Origin: Isoetes taiwanensis
Lineage: Eukaryota; Streptophyta; Lycopodiopsida; Isoetales; Isoetaceae
Assembly: GCA_021234155.1 (NCBI GenBank)
Contig: JAJEKV010000003.1
Span: 26,702,233 to 26,766,232 of the forward strand
Length of the DNA stretch: 64,000 nucleotides
Direction of reading: 5' to 3'
Below the pieces are notes generated by a model. That model did not search any database and was not told the origin of the DNA. It saw only the letters and a list, made by a program, of their open reading frames with translations. How positions within the stretch are numbered: position 1 is the stretch's first letter; the number at the start of each line of letters is the position of its first letter. Below are positions 38,808 to 48,119 of the stretch, piece after piece. The position numbers and the translations under genes were made by a program.

Positions 38808-39090
38808 GAGTCTCCCTACCTGACCGGACTCCCCAGCTACTTCACTCACGGCCTGGATGGTGCCCATGCAGACAAATTCCCTGTCATCGTACCTTTTGGT
38901 TCCAGGGCTCCGACAGACATGTAGGAAAGTAAGGGTGCTGTACTTTCCAGAAGTACCCCTTGTAAAGAACCATTGAGTTTGGAAGTTTTCGTAGATAGTA
39001 GGCGCAGCTGACTCCTCAAGCCTTCTCTGTGGGTGCGGTTTCTGTGGGATTTTAAGGGGCCTCTTCTGTTGTTTCTTGCTGTTGTCTTGT

Positions 39091-39950
39091 CTGTGCAAAT
39101 TGTTTGTAAACACGACCTTGTTAGAGAAAACAGTGGCCAAAAACTATTCCAGAATACAAAATGTCTTGCAAAAAAGGAAAAAAGAGGGCAAAAAGAGGAC
39201 AAAAATGCCAAAAAAAACACTGCAATCTTGACAAAGAAACAGGTCTAAACAAGCTTTAAAGGCAGGAAAAAAGCCTAAAATAACTAAAAAACGCATGGAA
39301 AAGTAACCTCTTAAAACCTAAAAACACGAAAGTGTATTCCAGAATACACTTTCGCTTTCACTCGAAGGCGAAAGTGTATTCCGGAATACACTTTGGCCTT
39401 CACTCGAAGGCGAAAGTGTATTCCGGAATACACTTTTCGCCTTCACCGGTTAAAGTGTATTCGGAATACTTCTTCACTCGGCGAAAGTGTACTCCGGAAT
39501 ACACTTTCGCAGTGTACTCCGGAATACACTTTCGCCTTCGAGTGAAGGCGATAGTGTATTCGGGAATAAGAAACAGACATGCAAATGATTGTACGTTGTA
39601 CTTTCTTACTGACCTGTCCATGTTCTCTCTATGTGAATCGAATACGGTCTGCGAATATTATAATCGTCCCGGCCGGCCGGGCGACTCGACTCGAGGATGG
39701 AATACGCAACTGAAGGCACCGAAATTTCCTTTTAAAGGTATCATTTTCGTCTTTCTCTTTTTCTATGTGAAGCGGAATACGTTTAGCTTTACTATCCTAC
39801 TCTTGTGTATTCCAGAATAGCTTTTATTTTGACTTTCACTTGATTAGTACTGGAACTTCTACTTGTACTACGTGGGCGTGTATTTGGGAATAAGAAAAGC
39901 TCTGCATTACAGAAAGTTTCTCAAATCTCTTTACTATTTTGCAGTTGTTA
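39091..39950. promoter_or_regulatory. Divergent control region between the two element genes
   Basis: The interval separates the first recognised minus-strand exon of the methyltransferase gene from the plus-strand ATG of the DUF7869 gene. It contains palindrome array B plus outlying copies at 39145, 39808 and a weak one at about 39880. A GC palindrome (ccggccggccgg) lies at 39669-39680. A role as a shared promoter or binding region is inferred from position. It may also contain an unrecognised 5' exon of the minus-strand gene. Confidence 0.5.
39331..39571. repeat. Palindrome array B (intergenic)
   Basis: Cores at 39335 (TATTCCAGAATA), 39377 and 39419 (TATTCCGGAATA), 39458 (TATTCGGAATA), 39489 and 39515 (TACTCCGGAATA) and 39557 (TATTCGGGAATA). 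The flanks here are GGCGAAAGTG.../...CACTTTCGCC, different from array A but still palindromic. Spacers repeat as cttcactcgaaggc. Confidence 0.9.
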
Positions 39951-42900
39951 AGATGACGAACCGCTTCATGAACAAGCTTCCACCACCTTTTGTTGTCTCA
40001 AGCTTGGGAACAACGTCATTTCTAGTGAAGACCGGCATTCTCTGACTCCTACCTCTGCTTCATCGTTGTTGCTTCTCGAAGACACACCGAGTCCAGCACG
40101 TAACAGACTTCCACCACCCTTCCAACCGTCACCAAGTCCTGTAGACAGCACCCTGGCATCTCCTTCCAAAGAATCACCACCAGTTCGGAGCATGTTGCCA
40201 CCACCCTTTGTTCCATCCCCGGGACCACCTACAGAAGCTCCACAACAACGGGTGTTCAAGAACAAGCTACCCCCATTTGTTGCTTCGCCCCCTTCATCCA
40301 AACATACAAGGAACACAGAAAGTAAAGAAGACTGTGAGATTCACTACAATTTCTCTCACCAGGACTTCATTACAAATGAGGACGACGCTCCAACATGCAC
40401 TCCTCTTCACACAACAACGGTTGTGACACATGGATTTGCAGAATTCCAGTCCGCTCTAAAGGAGATGTTTGCAAGAACTCCTTTTCAAGATGGTACAAGA
40501 ACAGCTGATGCCACAACCTCTTATGGGCCATAACCATCCTTTAACACTGTACCCCCGCCTATTCCGGGAACAACTTCACGTGGTCTGTTTTCCTCTACAA
40601 GCACACCACTCAGGACAGAGGAAGTCACCCCCAGAATAGAAGTTTTATCAGAAGATGAAGACACCAACGGGGAACAAAGAGATTACATGTTCTCCAGCCA
40701 AACTTCAAAGAAATTCAAGGTGGATTTTGGTTTGAGGGCGTGCTTCTCTGCAAGAAGAAGAAATCTTATGGATGAACACAAAATGAGGAGACTTTTGAGA
40801 ACTAAATGCTGCTCATTGGGTTGCATCAACAGATTTAACATGGCTAAATTACGAGCAGTTAGAGACAACTACAGTTCCATGACATTGGCAGACCAGAATG
40901 CCTACTTAGCTTATCATGTAAGACCAGACCGCAACACCTTCTTGCACTACATTAACCGTCAAGAAGTTTGCCAGAAATGCTTTATGGTTGTCCACCGTTT
41001 AGGGTCCACCAGAATGTCTAGAATACACAAAAGACTGGACAAAAATCCAGCAATCGATGATCATTATGGACCAAGAAGAGTTGTAACCATGCATGCCCTT
41101 GCTGCTGTGTCATGGATGGAGAAATATTTTAGAGAAACATGTGAGAAGCTACCTAACAGCAACATGTATCATTTAACTGATAACATCACCAAAAAAGATG
41201 TTTTTAATGAGTACAAAGAGACTTGCACTCAGCTTCAGCACCCCCTTAATGTTGAGCTTCATTGGCAAGAAGGTAATCTAGAAAGGGTTATCAAAACAAT
41301 TGAAGAGATGGAAGCAAAGGGTGCATCTATCAGATGCAAAATTAAATATATTTCCAATATGGATCATGGAAATTCCAAGTTCTTTTACAGAGTTGCCAAA
41401 TCCAGACTTTTAAAGAGTCAGCTGACCATTGTCAAAGATGAAAATGGTAATATCTACTCAGATCAAAAAGAAATTTCCAATTTCTTTTGCTCCAACTATG
41501 AGAAAATTTTCTCCTAGCCAGTAGACAGCTCTGTGCAAATTGTTGAAGCCAAATCTTTCACTGATCTCATTGAAAATAATGGTCTACATAGTAATCTGAT
41601 CATGACCCCTTCCACAGATGCTATCCCCACTGCAGAAGAGACTTTCTCTATCCTCAAGAGTCTTGCCAAAGGCAAAAGCCCTGGCCCTGATGGTCTTCCA
41701 CCCGAATTCTACATTAGATTCTGGGATAATATTAAAAATGACTTTATGCACATGATTAAGGGTTTTTGGAATTCCAACCATCTGCATCCTGCTCTTTCTT
41801 CAGGCCTTATCACTCTAATCCCTAAAGTTGACAATCCTCAATCCTTCTCAGATTGGAGACCTATCTCTTTAACAAACTCCACTTATAAGGTCTGTGCTAA
41901 GATTATAGCCAACAGGGTAAAAGCTCATTTTCAAGAGATCATCAGCCAGAATCAATCTGCTTTTCTCCCAAGCAGATACATCCTAGATAACTACATTGCA
42001 GCCATGGAAGGAATGCATTGGAACAATCTAACTAAACAAAACTGTATTTTATTGAAGTTAGATTTTTCAAAAGCCTTTGACACTTTAAGGTGGAATTTTT
42101 TAGAATTCTCACTGCAAAAACTGGGCTTCAGTGAGAAAATTATCAAGCTTATCTTGGGATTAAATTCTAGATCCCAATCAACTGTTCTTGTGAATGGCTC
42201 CCCTGGATATTTCTTCCCTCTGGCTCGAGGTGTCAGACAAGGTTGCCCCCTAGCCCGTTATCTCTTTCTGGCTGTAGCAGAGATGCTCACTAGAGTGATT
42301 ATACATCATCAATCTGTGGGAAACATAGTTGGTCTGAATCTTCCTGACAATACTTCCAACCTTTCCATTCTGCAATATGCAGATGACTCCTTTAGCTTCC
42401 TCAAGAATGAGTCAGGCAATATTGCCAACTTCCTGAACACAATTCACATTTTTGGAGCAGCCTCTGGAATACATCTCAACAGAAACAAATGTACTATTAT
42501 TGGAGATTTAGATGTTGATAGTATTGCTGGCATCAAGTGCATCAAATCAACTGAGACAACCAACCTTTTGGGTATGCCATTGTCCCTCAATCCAAGTCTC
42601 AAAGGATTATGGACACCTATTGTTTCCAAAATCAGGAAAAAGCTAGGCAATTATGGCAATTGTCTTTCCCTTGCAGGCAGAATCATAATTGCTAATTCTG
42701 TTCTTGCTGCCTCTCACATTTATTACTCTTCTGCCCTTCTAGCTCCAAAATGTATCTATCAACAAATTGAGAGAATTGTTAGAAACTTCATCTGGAAGAA
42801 CCATCATATGGTTAACTGGAATACTATTACCAGAAGCAAGAAGCAGGGTGGCATAGGATGTAAGAACTTGGCTCTTTAGGGCTATGCTTTGGCTGGAAAA

Positions 42901-43642
42901 TATATTTGGAAATCCCTGTTCCTGCATAATAATCCAGCCACAATTTTTATCAAATACTGGCTTTCATGCAGTCATCCTAAAGGACATCCTTCTATCAGTC
43001 ATGATCTGCCTTCTTCAGCTTTCACAACTCTGAAACCTGCACCAAACATATCTCCTCTTATGAGAGGCATTATCCTGGCCTGGAACAAAGTTCACATTAA
43101 CTTTGAACATTCAAGCATTCAAAATAGCCACCCGAGCACAAGCATTTTTTTGAATCCTAATCTTTCCAGTGACAATAGTACTCCTTTGGCTATTAAGCAT
43201 CCTAAGTTATACAAAAAGTGGACAGACTTTGGTATTTCCAAACTTGGTGATTTATGGATTCAAACAAGATGGATTTCCTGGACAAATCTGAAAAATAAGA
43301 TTAGAGGCAGCTCATCTGATAAGCTTTTGTTTAGATTCATCAGGCAAAAACTTAGCAACATCAATCTCCTTAACAATCCTGTTATTAATGACTGGTTCAT
43401 TATGGGTAAGCCAAATTATAGTGTTTCCAAAGTCCACCTGTTTAAATACTCCCCACCAGCCCTCCAAATCCAAACTTTATTGGGGTCTCTCTGATGATTG
43501 TGAAAAAAGGCTTTTTAGGAATATCTGGAACTCATACTTGCCACCAAAGATTTCCTACTTCATCTGGTTAATTGCCAACAAGAGCCTATCAAATATGGAA
43601 ACTTTAGCAAGGCACTCGTCTTTAACAAATCCTGTGCATCCC

Positions 43643-43862
43643 AAGGGGGATTCACTGTAAGTGCCATTGACTTGTAGGGGAGTTTTTTCGACCCATTTCC
43701 ATACGTATACGTAAGAGGTAGGGGGTTTTTTGCCACTACTTGGGGTAAACTTTGTACGGAAGGGGTCGAATTTGCCTTTCAAGAAATCGTATACGGGGGT
43801 GTTTTTGATCACCCTATGCACGCACATGGCATACCCCCCTTACTATAAGTGAACCCCCCGGG
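43643..43862. mobile_element. 220-base MITE nested in the LINE, 9-base TSD
   Basis: Perfect target duplication GTGCATCCC at 43634-43642 and 43863-43871. The 13-base inverted ends AAGGGGGATTCAC and CCGGGGGGTTCAC differ at three positions. The 9-base duplication suggests mobilisation by a Mutator-type transposase. Excising it reconnects the LINE C-terminal reading frame at NPVHP. Confidence 0.85.
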
Positions 43863-44256
43863 GTGCATCCCAGCTGCCCTCTTGGTTGCAATAATGTTGA
43901 ATCTCTAGAACATATCTTTGGTTGTGCTATTCTAAATCCTTTCTGGAGATGGTTTGAAGTTACTTTTAATATCAACTGTCCTGCTACTTTGCTTGAGTTC
44001 CTGATGAATGATGATGCATTAATGAATTCCTTGTGTTACATTGCTTTGTGGAATGTATGGAAGCATAGAAATAGGTGTCATTATGGTGGAAAGACAATTT
44101 CTATATTTTGGATTAAATCTCAAGTTATCTATGACATAGAAATGGTTGCAACAAGTCAGATACACCAACACAATGATTCCTTAGATTCTTTGGATAATAA
44201 ATGGTTAACTATAGGCAATTTCTCTAGTGCATATAAAATATTTAAACTTCATTGTC

Positions 44257-44748
44257 ATGAATCTCTTACTGACACTTAATCTGTTACTGGTAGATTACAT
44301 GAGGAGCCTAAGTAGGGACATTTCGTTTGAGCCTGCAGAGTACAGACTGTTCCCAGGACAGAGGCTAGTTCATGATATACAGTATACATATGACATGTGG
44401 ACAGGTCCAGTCAGGGGCATCACTGACATTGACATACCATACATCCCGGATGATGAACTGGATTGGGCTATGGAATTTTGCAGAAGCACATATCTCATGG
44501 TGCAGCTATGGTGGTTTATGAAATGTAACAGCAGAATAATGACTAATCAACAGTTTGAGAATTACAGAGAATGTTATTACCACTACAGGTGCTTGGCAGA
44601 TGCATATGGAACATTAATCATTCTAATGTCCACCACAAATGCAGATAGGCTGATTATTGAGTTGAATTGGGGAAATGGTCGCACTCTTATTCTTCAACCT
44701 CAGTTCCAAGCTCACTTTGATTACCTTAGCTCCTACCACTTCCATTAA
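44257..44748 (+). CDS. Extra open frame downstream of the LINE polymerase
   Basis: An intact frame of about 163 residues (MNLLLTLNLLLVDYMRSLSR...YTYDMWTGPVRGITDIDIPY...LSSYHFH) overlaps the end of the polymerase frame at 44227-44279 and ends 370 bases before the poly(A). It is rich in Tyr, Trp and Asp. I do not recognise a domain. It may be a real third protein of this LINE, or sequence carried by 3' transduction. An unbroken frame in an otherwise damaged element is notable. Confidence 0.35.
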   Translation: MNLLLTLNLLLVDYMRSLSRDISFEPAEYRLFPGQRLVHDIQYTYDMWTGPVRGITDIDIPYIPDDELDWAMEFCRSTYLMVQLWWFMKCNSRIMTNQQFENYRECYYHYRCLADAYGTLIILMSTTNADRLIIELNWGNGRTLILQPQFQAHFDYLSSYHFH

Positions 44749-45121
44749 CATCCCTGTTCTCTTCTTATCCGTTATACTGCACCTCTCCTTTGGGACCACA
44801 TACTTATCTTCATATAACTGCAGTATTGTAGTATTTCATTAGCACTTAATCTATTTTGCAGGAATTCATTTTGGACTGGTCTTTGACTGGTTAAGGCAGA
44901 TGTTGCTGAACTTTATCAACAATGTTCTTCTCAGTTGCAACACAACAAATTTACCAGCTACTAATAAGGCTGAGTAATATTTTGGACACTACTAAGTGCT
45001 TATCACAGCACTTATCCTATTTGTATTTATCTACTTGCTTTTCTATGAGTGGCTTACTTATAAAGGCTCACTCAGTATGTTGTACCTTTTTCTATAATTA
45101 ATGAAAAAAACCCCATTCACT

Positions 45122-45155
<34 letters not shown>

Positions 45156-47395
45156 GAATTCGGTCTTGTGAAAATTCCTAGAAAACATAGAATGTCTGTT
45201 TGCTCGAGGTGTGCAGAATTAAAGAGTCAACGAGAAACTGCAAAGACAGAGGTCGAAAGAAGGAAGCTCATGTTCTCCAATCTCTCACTTGTTTCAGAGA
45301 AAATGCTTTGACCTGATTTCTTCTACAGATATTATGCAACAGAACCTTGCCAGACATCGTGAACAACAAGCAGCAGAGAGAAGAAAGCTTGCCAAGCATA
45401 GAAAAAAAGCTCTTGAACGTCCACTGCAATACATGTCTGTTGTGATTGATGGAATGGACAAAAAAAAACAACTCTACCACATTTCTTGAACATTCCTAAA
45501 GATGTGCCAGAGGAATATTTTGTTAAGGTCCGAGCTATGGTCTTCAAAGGAAGTCTAAAGTGCAAAGTATTTTTGACGTATCCAAACTTGCATGGTGACC
45601 CGAACCTCACAATTACAATTCTTAACAAGGTTACAGGCGAGCAAGAGCAATTACCACCAGTGCTTTATCTGCAACTTGACAATACTACAAGGGAGAACAA
45701 GAATCAAACACTCTTTGCGTACTGTGCCATGTTAGTGGAGCTAGGGATCTTTAGAAAAGTGAAGCTCGGTTTCTTACTTGTAGGCCACACTCATGATCAG
45801 ATTGACCAAATGTTGCCAGATTTTTACGTGCGCCTTAGAAGGAAGAAGGCTTTTGTCTTCCTTCTTTAGTTAGAATTATTGAAGATTCTTACACTCCTAC
45901 TCCGATTGGTCGATCTTCTTAAAGAGGCGCTGATTTCGGAGAGTTTGTTTTCTCTCAACGTTCAAACAGAGAACAAGGCGTGAACAAGTTGAATGATCTC
46001 ACCTTCAAAGATCATATCAAGTTCTACTTGAAGGATGGCCAAAGCTTCTTACAGGGGAAGAAGTATACCACAACTAAGGACTGGAGTCCACCAGAGGGAT
46101 TACGCTTCCTTAAATATATTCCAGACACTTCCTTCATAGAACGTGCTGAGCAACTTCCTCTCAAAAATCCTAAGGAGTCCAAGCAGAAGAAAAGTACCCC
46201 AGAAGTCATCCTTAAAAGCCATTGAAAATGGAATTTCCTCAGAGCTTTAAGTACTTCTTAGAAGAAGATCGGATGTGGTGGAGTAATTTCTTTCTCGAAT
46301 AGAAAATTGTTGTACAAAATATAGCTCTAAGACAGCTTGCAAAACCATTTCAATGGCCTAACACCTTCCATCAACCCCAAAGACCAAGCGGGTCCAAGCA
46401 AAGTGCTACATTTGCACTGCAATAGAAGACGAGGGAGGACCGAAGTCATGTACCTCGGACCAAGACGCAGGAATGAGCCTCAAGGTTATATCACGTAAAT
46501 TACCAAAGGTATGCTAATTGCTCTTCCGATCGAGGAGGATGACAAAGGTCTAACCGCTCGATAACAAAAGTGCTTGATCTGATCAAGGAGGAAGGCTTAG
46601 TCACTAAACTCAAGATTCATTGGCTTGCAACATTTCGAGAAAATGCTTTTGAAGGTAGATATGAGTTAGAAATGAGAAGCCAAGGAAAAGGGAGAAAGTC
46701 CAAGAAGGTGGGTTGTAGGGACGAGCTGAACCTTAATGACGTGACTATTTTGTGCTATGATTTTAAATTGAAATCTGACAATCGCTCACGCCAGAAGACT
46801 ATCAATTTGCTTAAAAAGCTTGTAATTCTGAAGAAGATGATGAAGAAGGTGGTGACAATGCTTCACCGGATGCGTTGATAGTGATGAGGAAGATAACTCA
46901 AGCACTTCCTCGGATGACAGTGAAAGAAGTGAAGGTGATGCGATGGCATAAATGAATATGAAGACGTCCTGGATCCCTCTCTCATCACTCCTCACACTTT
47001 TGCACATAACTGAGTCTTAGAAAAAGACTGTAAATTTTGCATGTGAATATGAAAATTCTATCTTCAAATTTTGAGAATACTACAGTTTCAGTTACAGACT
47101 TACTTCAATTTTTTGTTAAATATTTTATCCTCTGAAATTAGAGTTTCTCTCTTAAAACATACTTTAAGAACATTCTATTTGCTAAGAAAAGTGACACTTT
47201 AAAAAAGTCAATTCTTTCGTTGCAAAAAACAATTAGTCATTTGGGGGGGTCAAAATAGTTTTTTTAACCTCGTTTTACCCCCTTTGTAAAAAAAAAAGGA
47301 ATCTTTGAGGAATATTTCTTTTGCTCTCGTTTCAATGATTTGCTCCCATTTAATACGCAATCTTGTTAGACCCAACTTCTGTTTTGTACATTGGG

Positions 47396-47573
47396 AGAGA
47401 GGGTTCAGGATATACGATATCTCTAAATAATATAGGATGATAAAATTCAAATTCGTCCATTGGAAAGAGAGGGTTCAAATATCTCTAAATAATATAGGAT
47501 GATAGAATTCAAATTCGTCCATTGGAAGGGGGGGTTCAGGATATAGAATAGAATAGAATAGAATAGAATAGAA
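47396..47573. repeat. Tandem ~70-85-base repeat ending in (AATAG)n
   Basis: The block gagagggttca...atatctctaaataatataggatgataaaattcaaattcgtccattgg is present twice (about 47398-47463 and 47466-47527), followed by a partial third copy and then (aatag)n at 47547-47573. Confidence 0.7.
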
Positions 47574-47940
47574 TATACATTAATGTCCCTTGTGCCGCGA
47601 GGCCCCTGGACTTGTGTAGCATGGGCGAGCTCCCTAAAAGGGCGCTACTAGCACATCACGCTGTTATGATGTAGCCTTTTCTGAAGGCTGACTTTTTTCT
47701 ATTATTACCGGCATCCCGCTTTACTTCGGCTTTATGGCCGTGCAGTGATGCGTCGTTATCAATCAGCTTTTAACTGAACAATTTGTGTGGGGTTTATGAG
47801 CCACTTTTGTGCGGTTCATATTACAAACCCTCTTTCCCTGTCTATGACATGGGCTACATTAGTGTCGCCGATTACTATCAGGATTAAAAAACCCCACCCC
47901 AAAGGGTTTTCGAGGAAAAACCTTAATAGTAATGGGCTCA
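47547..47940 (-). mobile_element. LINE 3' end, reverse orientation
   Basis: Read on the minus strand, this stretch contains cctcgaaaaccctttggggtggggttttttaatcc at 47925-47888 and ends in a TTCTA array, matching the 3' UTR of the LINE at 22.2-22.7 kb with an extra diverged segment between. No polymerase reading frame was found upstream on this strand. Confidence 0.6.
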
Positions 47941-48119
47941 TCGACGCCTTTATATGATAATCCGTTTTGGGCGCAGGTTTTAGGCGCCTCCATTTTCGCA
48001 CAAGGCCCTTTTCAGTACTTGAGCCCTCGATGGGAGGGAAACGGAAAAGGCACCGGACCCCCGGGCAAGGGGGAACCTCCACAGGATGATATCGAGCTAC
48101 TCCATGAACAAATGAAGCC

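Larger units (their letters stand above)
34515..39090 (-). pseudogene. ParB-like domain fused to a beta-class DNA amino-methyltransferase
   Basis: Exons on the minus strand, approximate: 39090-38808 joined to 37757-36669 (split by an insertion), ~36619-36377, 35976-35836, 35764-35322, 35193-34515; further 5' exons may exist. Order: an N-terminal region of unknown function; a Pro/Ser/Lys-rich linker (~37600-37300); a ParB/Srx-like domain with VIYLPVTCMKL, an ADHLRNLKDRI helix and GGNHSFKARRQ at ~37042-37010 (the ParB GxHRxxA box); then the methyltransferase, with DLPYG (motif IV) at 35542-35525, FHSSM, and motif I DAFSGSRTT at ~34917-34891. Motif IV before I defines the beta class (N6-adenine or N4-cytosine). 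The tail is acidic (DDEDYDVD). Motif I lies between two compensating 1-base indels; another indel lies near 36470 and one at the final A-run. The copy appears inactive. Nuclear action is inferred. Confidence 0.85.
41229..45152 (+). mobile_element. L1-type LINE inserted in the DUF7869 gene
   Basis: A 5'-truncated non-LTR retrotransposon. It begins within the endonuclease-RT linker (NVELHWQEGNLERV...), which is open in the same frame as the host gene. RT blocks at 41533-42879: KSPGPDGLPPEFY, WRPISLTNSTYK, NQSAFLPSRYILDN, LKLDFSKAFDT, GVRQGCPLARYLF, then the catalytic QYADD at 42371-42385. After a stop at 42877 the thumb and a zinc-binding C-terminus continue (CPLGCNNVESLEHIFGC at ~43872-43925), and the frame runs to about 44279. 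It ends with a poly(A) of about 36 bases at 45121-45152. One early stop (41515), stops and a nested MITE make it inactive, but it is younger than its host gene. No target duplication is obvious, and about 30 residues of host gene may be deleted. Confidence 0.88.
39951..46951 (+). pseudogene. DUF7869-type putative transposase, split by a LINE
   Basis: From the ATG at 39951 the protein starts MTNRFMNKLPPPFV and, after an early frameshift, carries three or four imperfect LPPPF repeats (40066-40300). A Cys-rich N-terminal domain follows at 40687-41228 (CCSLGC, QEVCQKCF, HRLGSTRMSRI, then LTDNITKKDVFNEYKE). The LINE occupies 41229-45152. The gene resumes at 45157 (VKIPRKHRMSVCSRCAELK), then VVIDGMDKKK at ~45440, LQLDNTTRENKN at 45672-45710 and GHTHDQID at 45783-45808. 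These Asp, Asn, His and Asp blocks match the DUF7869 RNase H-like family as I remember it. Further pieces run to an acidic tail (DDSERSEGD) ending at TAA 46951. Several frameshifts and stops kill the copy. Transposase activity of the family is inferred. Confidence 0.8.
34211..47308. mobile_element. Proposed large element with ParB-methyltransferase and DUF7869 genes
   Basis: The unit holds two divergent genes sharing decay, acidic C-terminal tails and the palindrome family described below. Tentative inverted ends are tcaaagattcc(c)tttt at 34211 and its reverse complement ending at 47308; they match over only about 12-16 AT-rich bases, and no target duplication is visible. A perfect hairpin (aaacgggagtg / cactcccgttt) touches the left end at 34184-34211. 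Without the nested LINE (3.9 kb) and the 1.05-kb insertion, the unit would be about 8 kb. The borders may be wrong; the association of the two genes is better supported. Confidence 0.35.

Noticed and set aside
34515-39090. Endogenous giant-virus insertion as source of the methyltransferase gene
   Set aside because: Not excluded, but no other viral core genes are seen in the window and the gene has introns and a transposase neighbour. A mobile element explains it more simply.
39331-39571. Tandem satellite of ordinary kind
   Set aside because: Spacing is irregular, and the conserved part is the two-fold core rather than a fixed-length unit.
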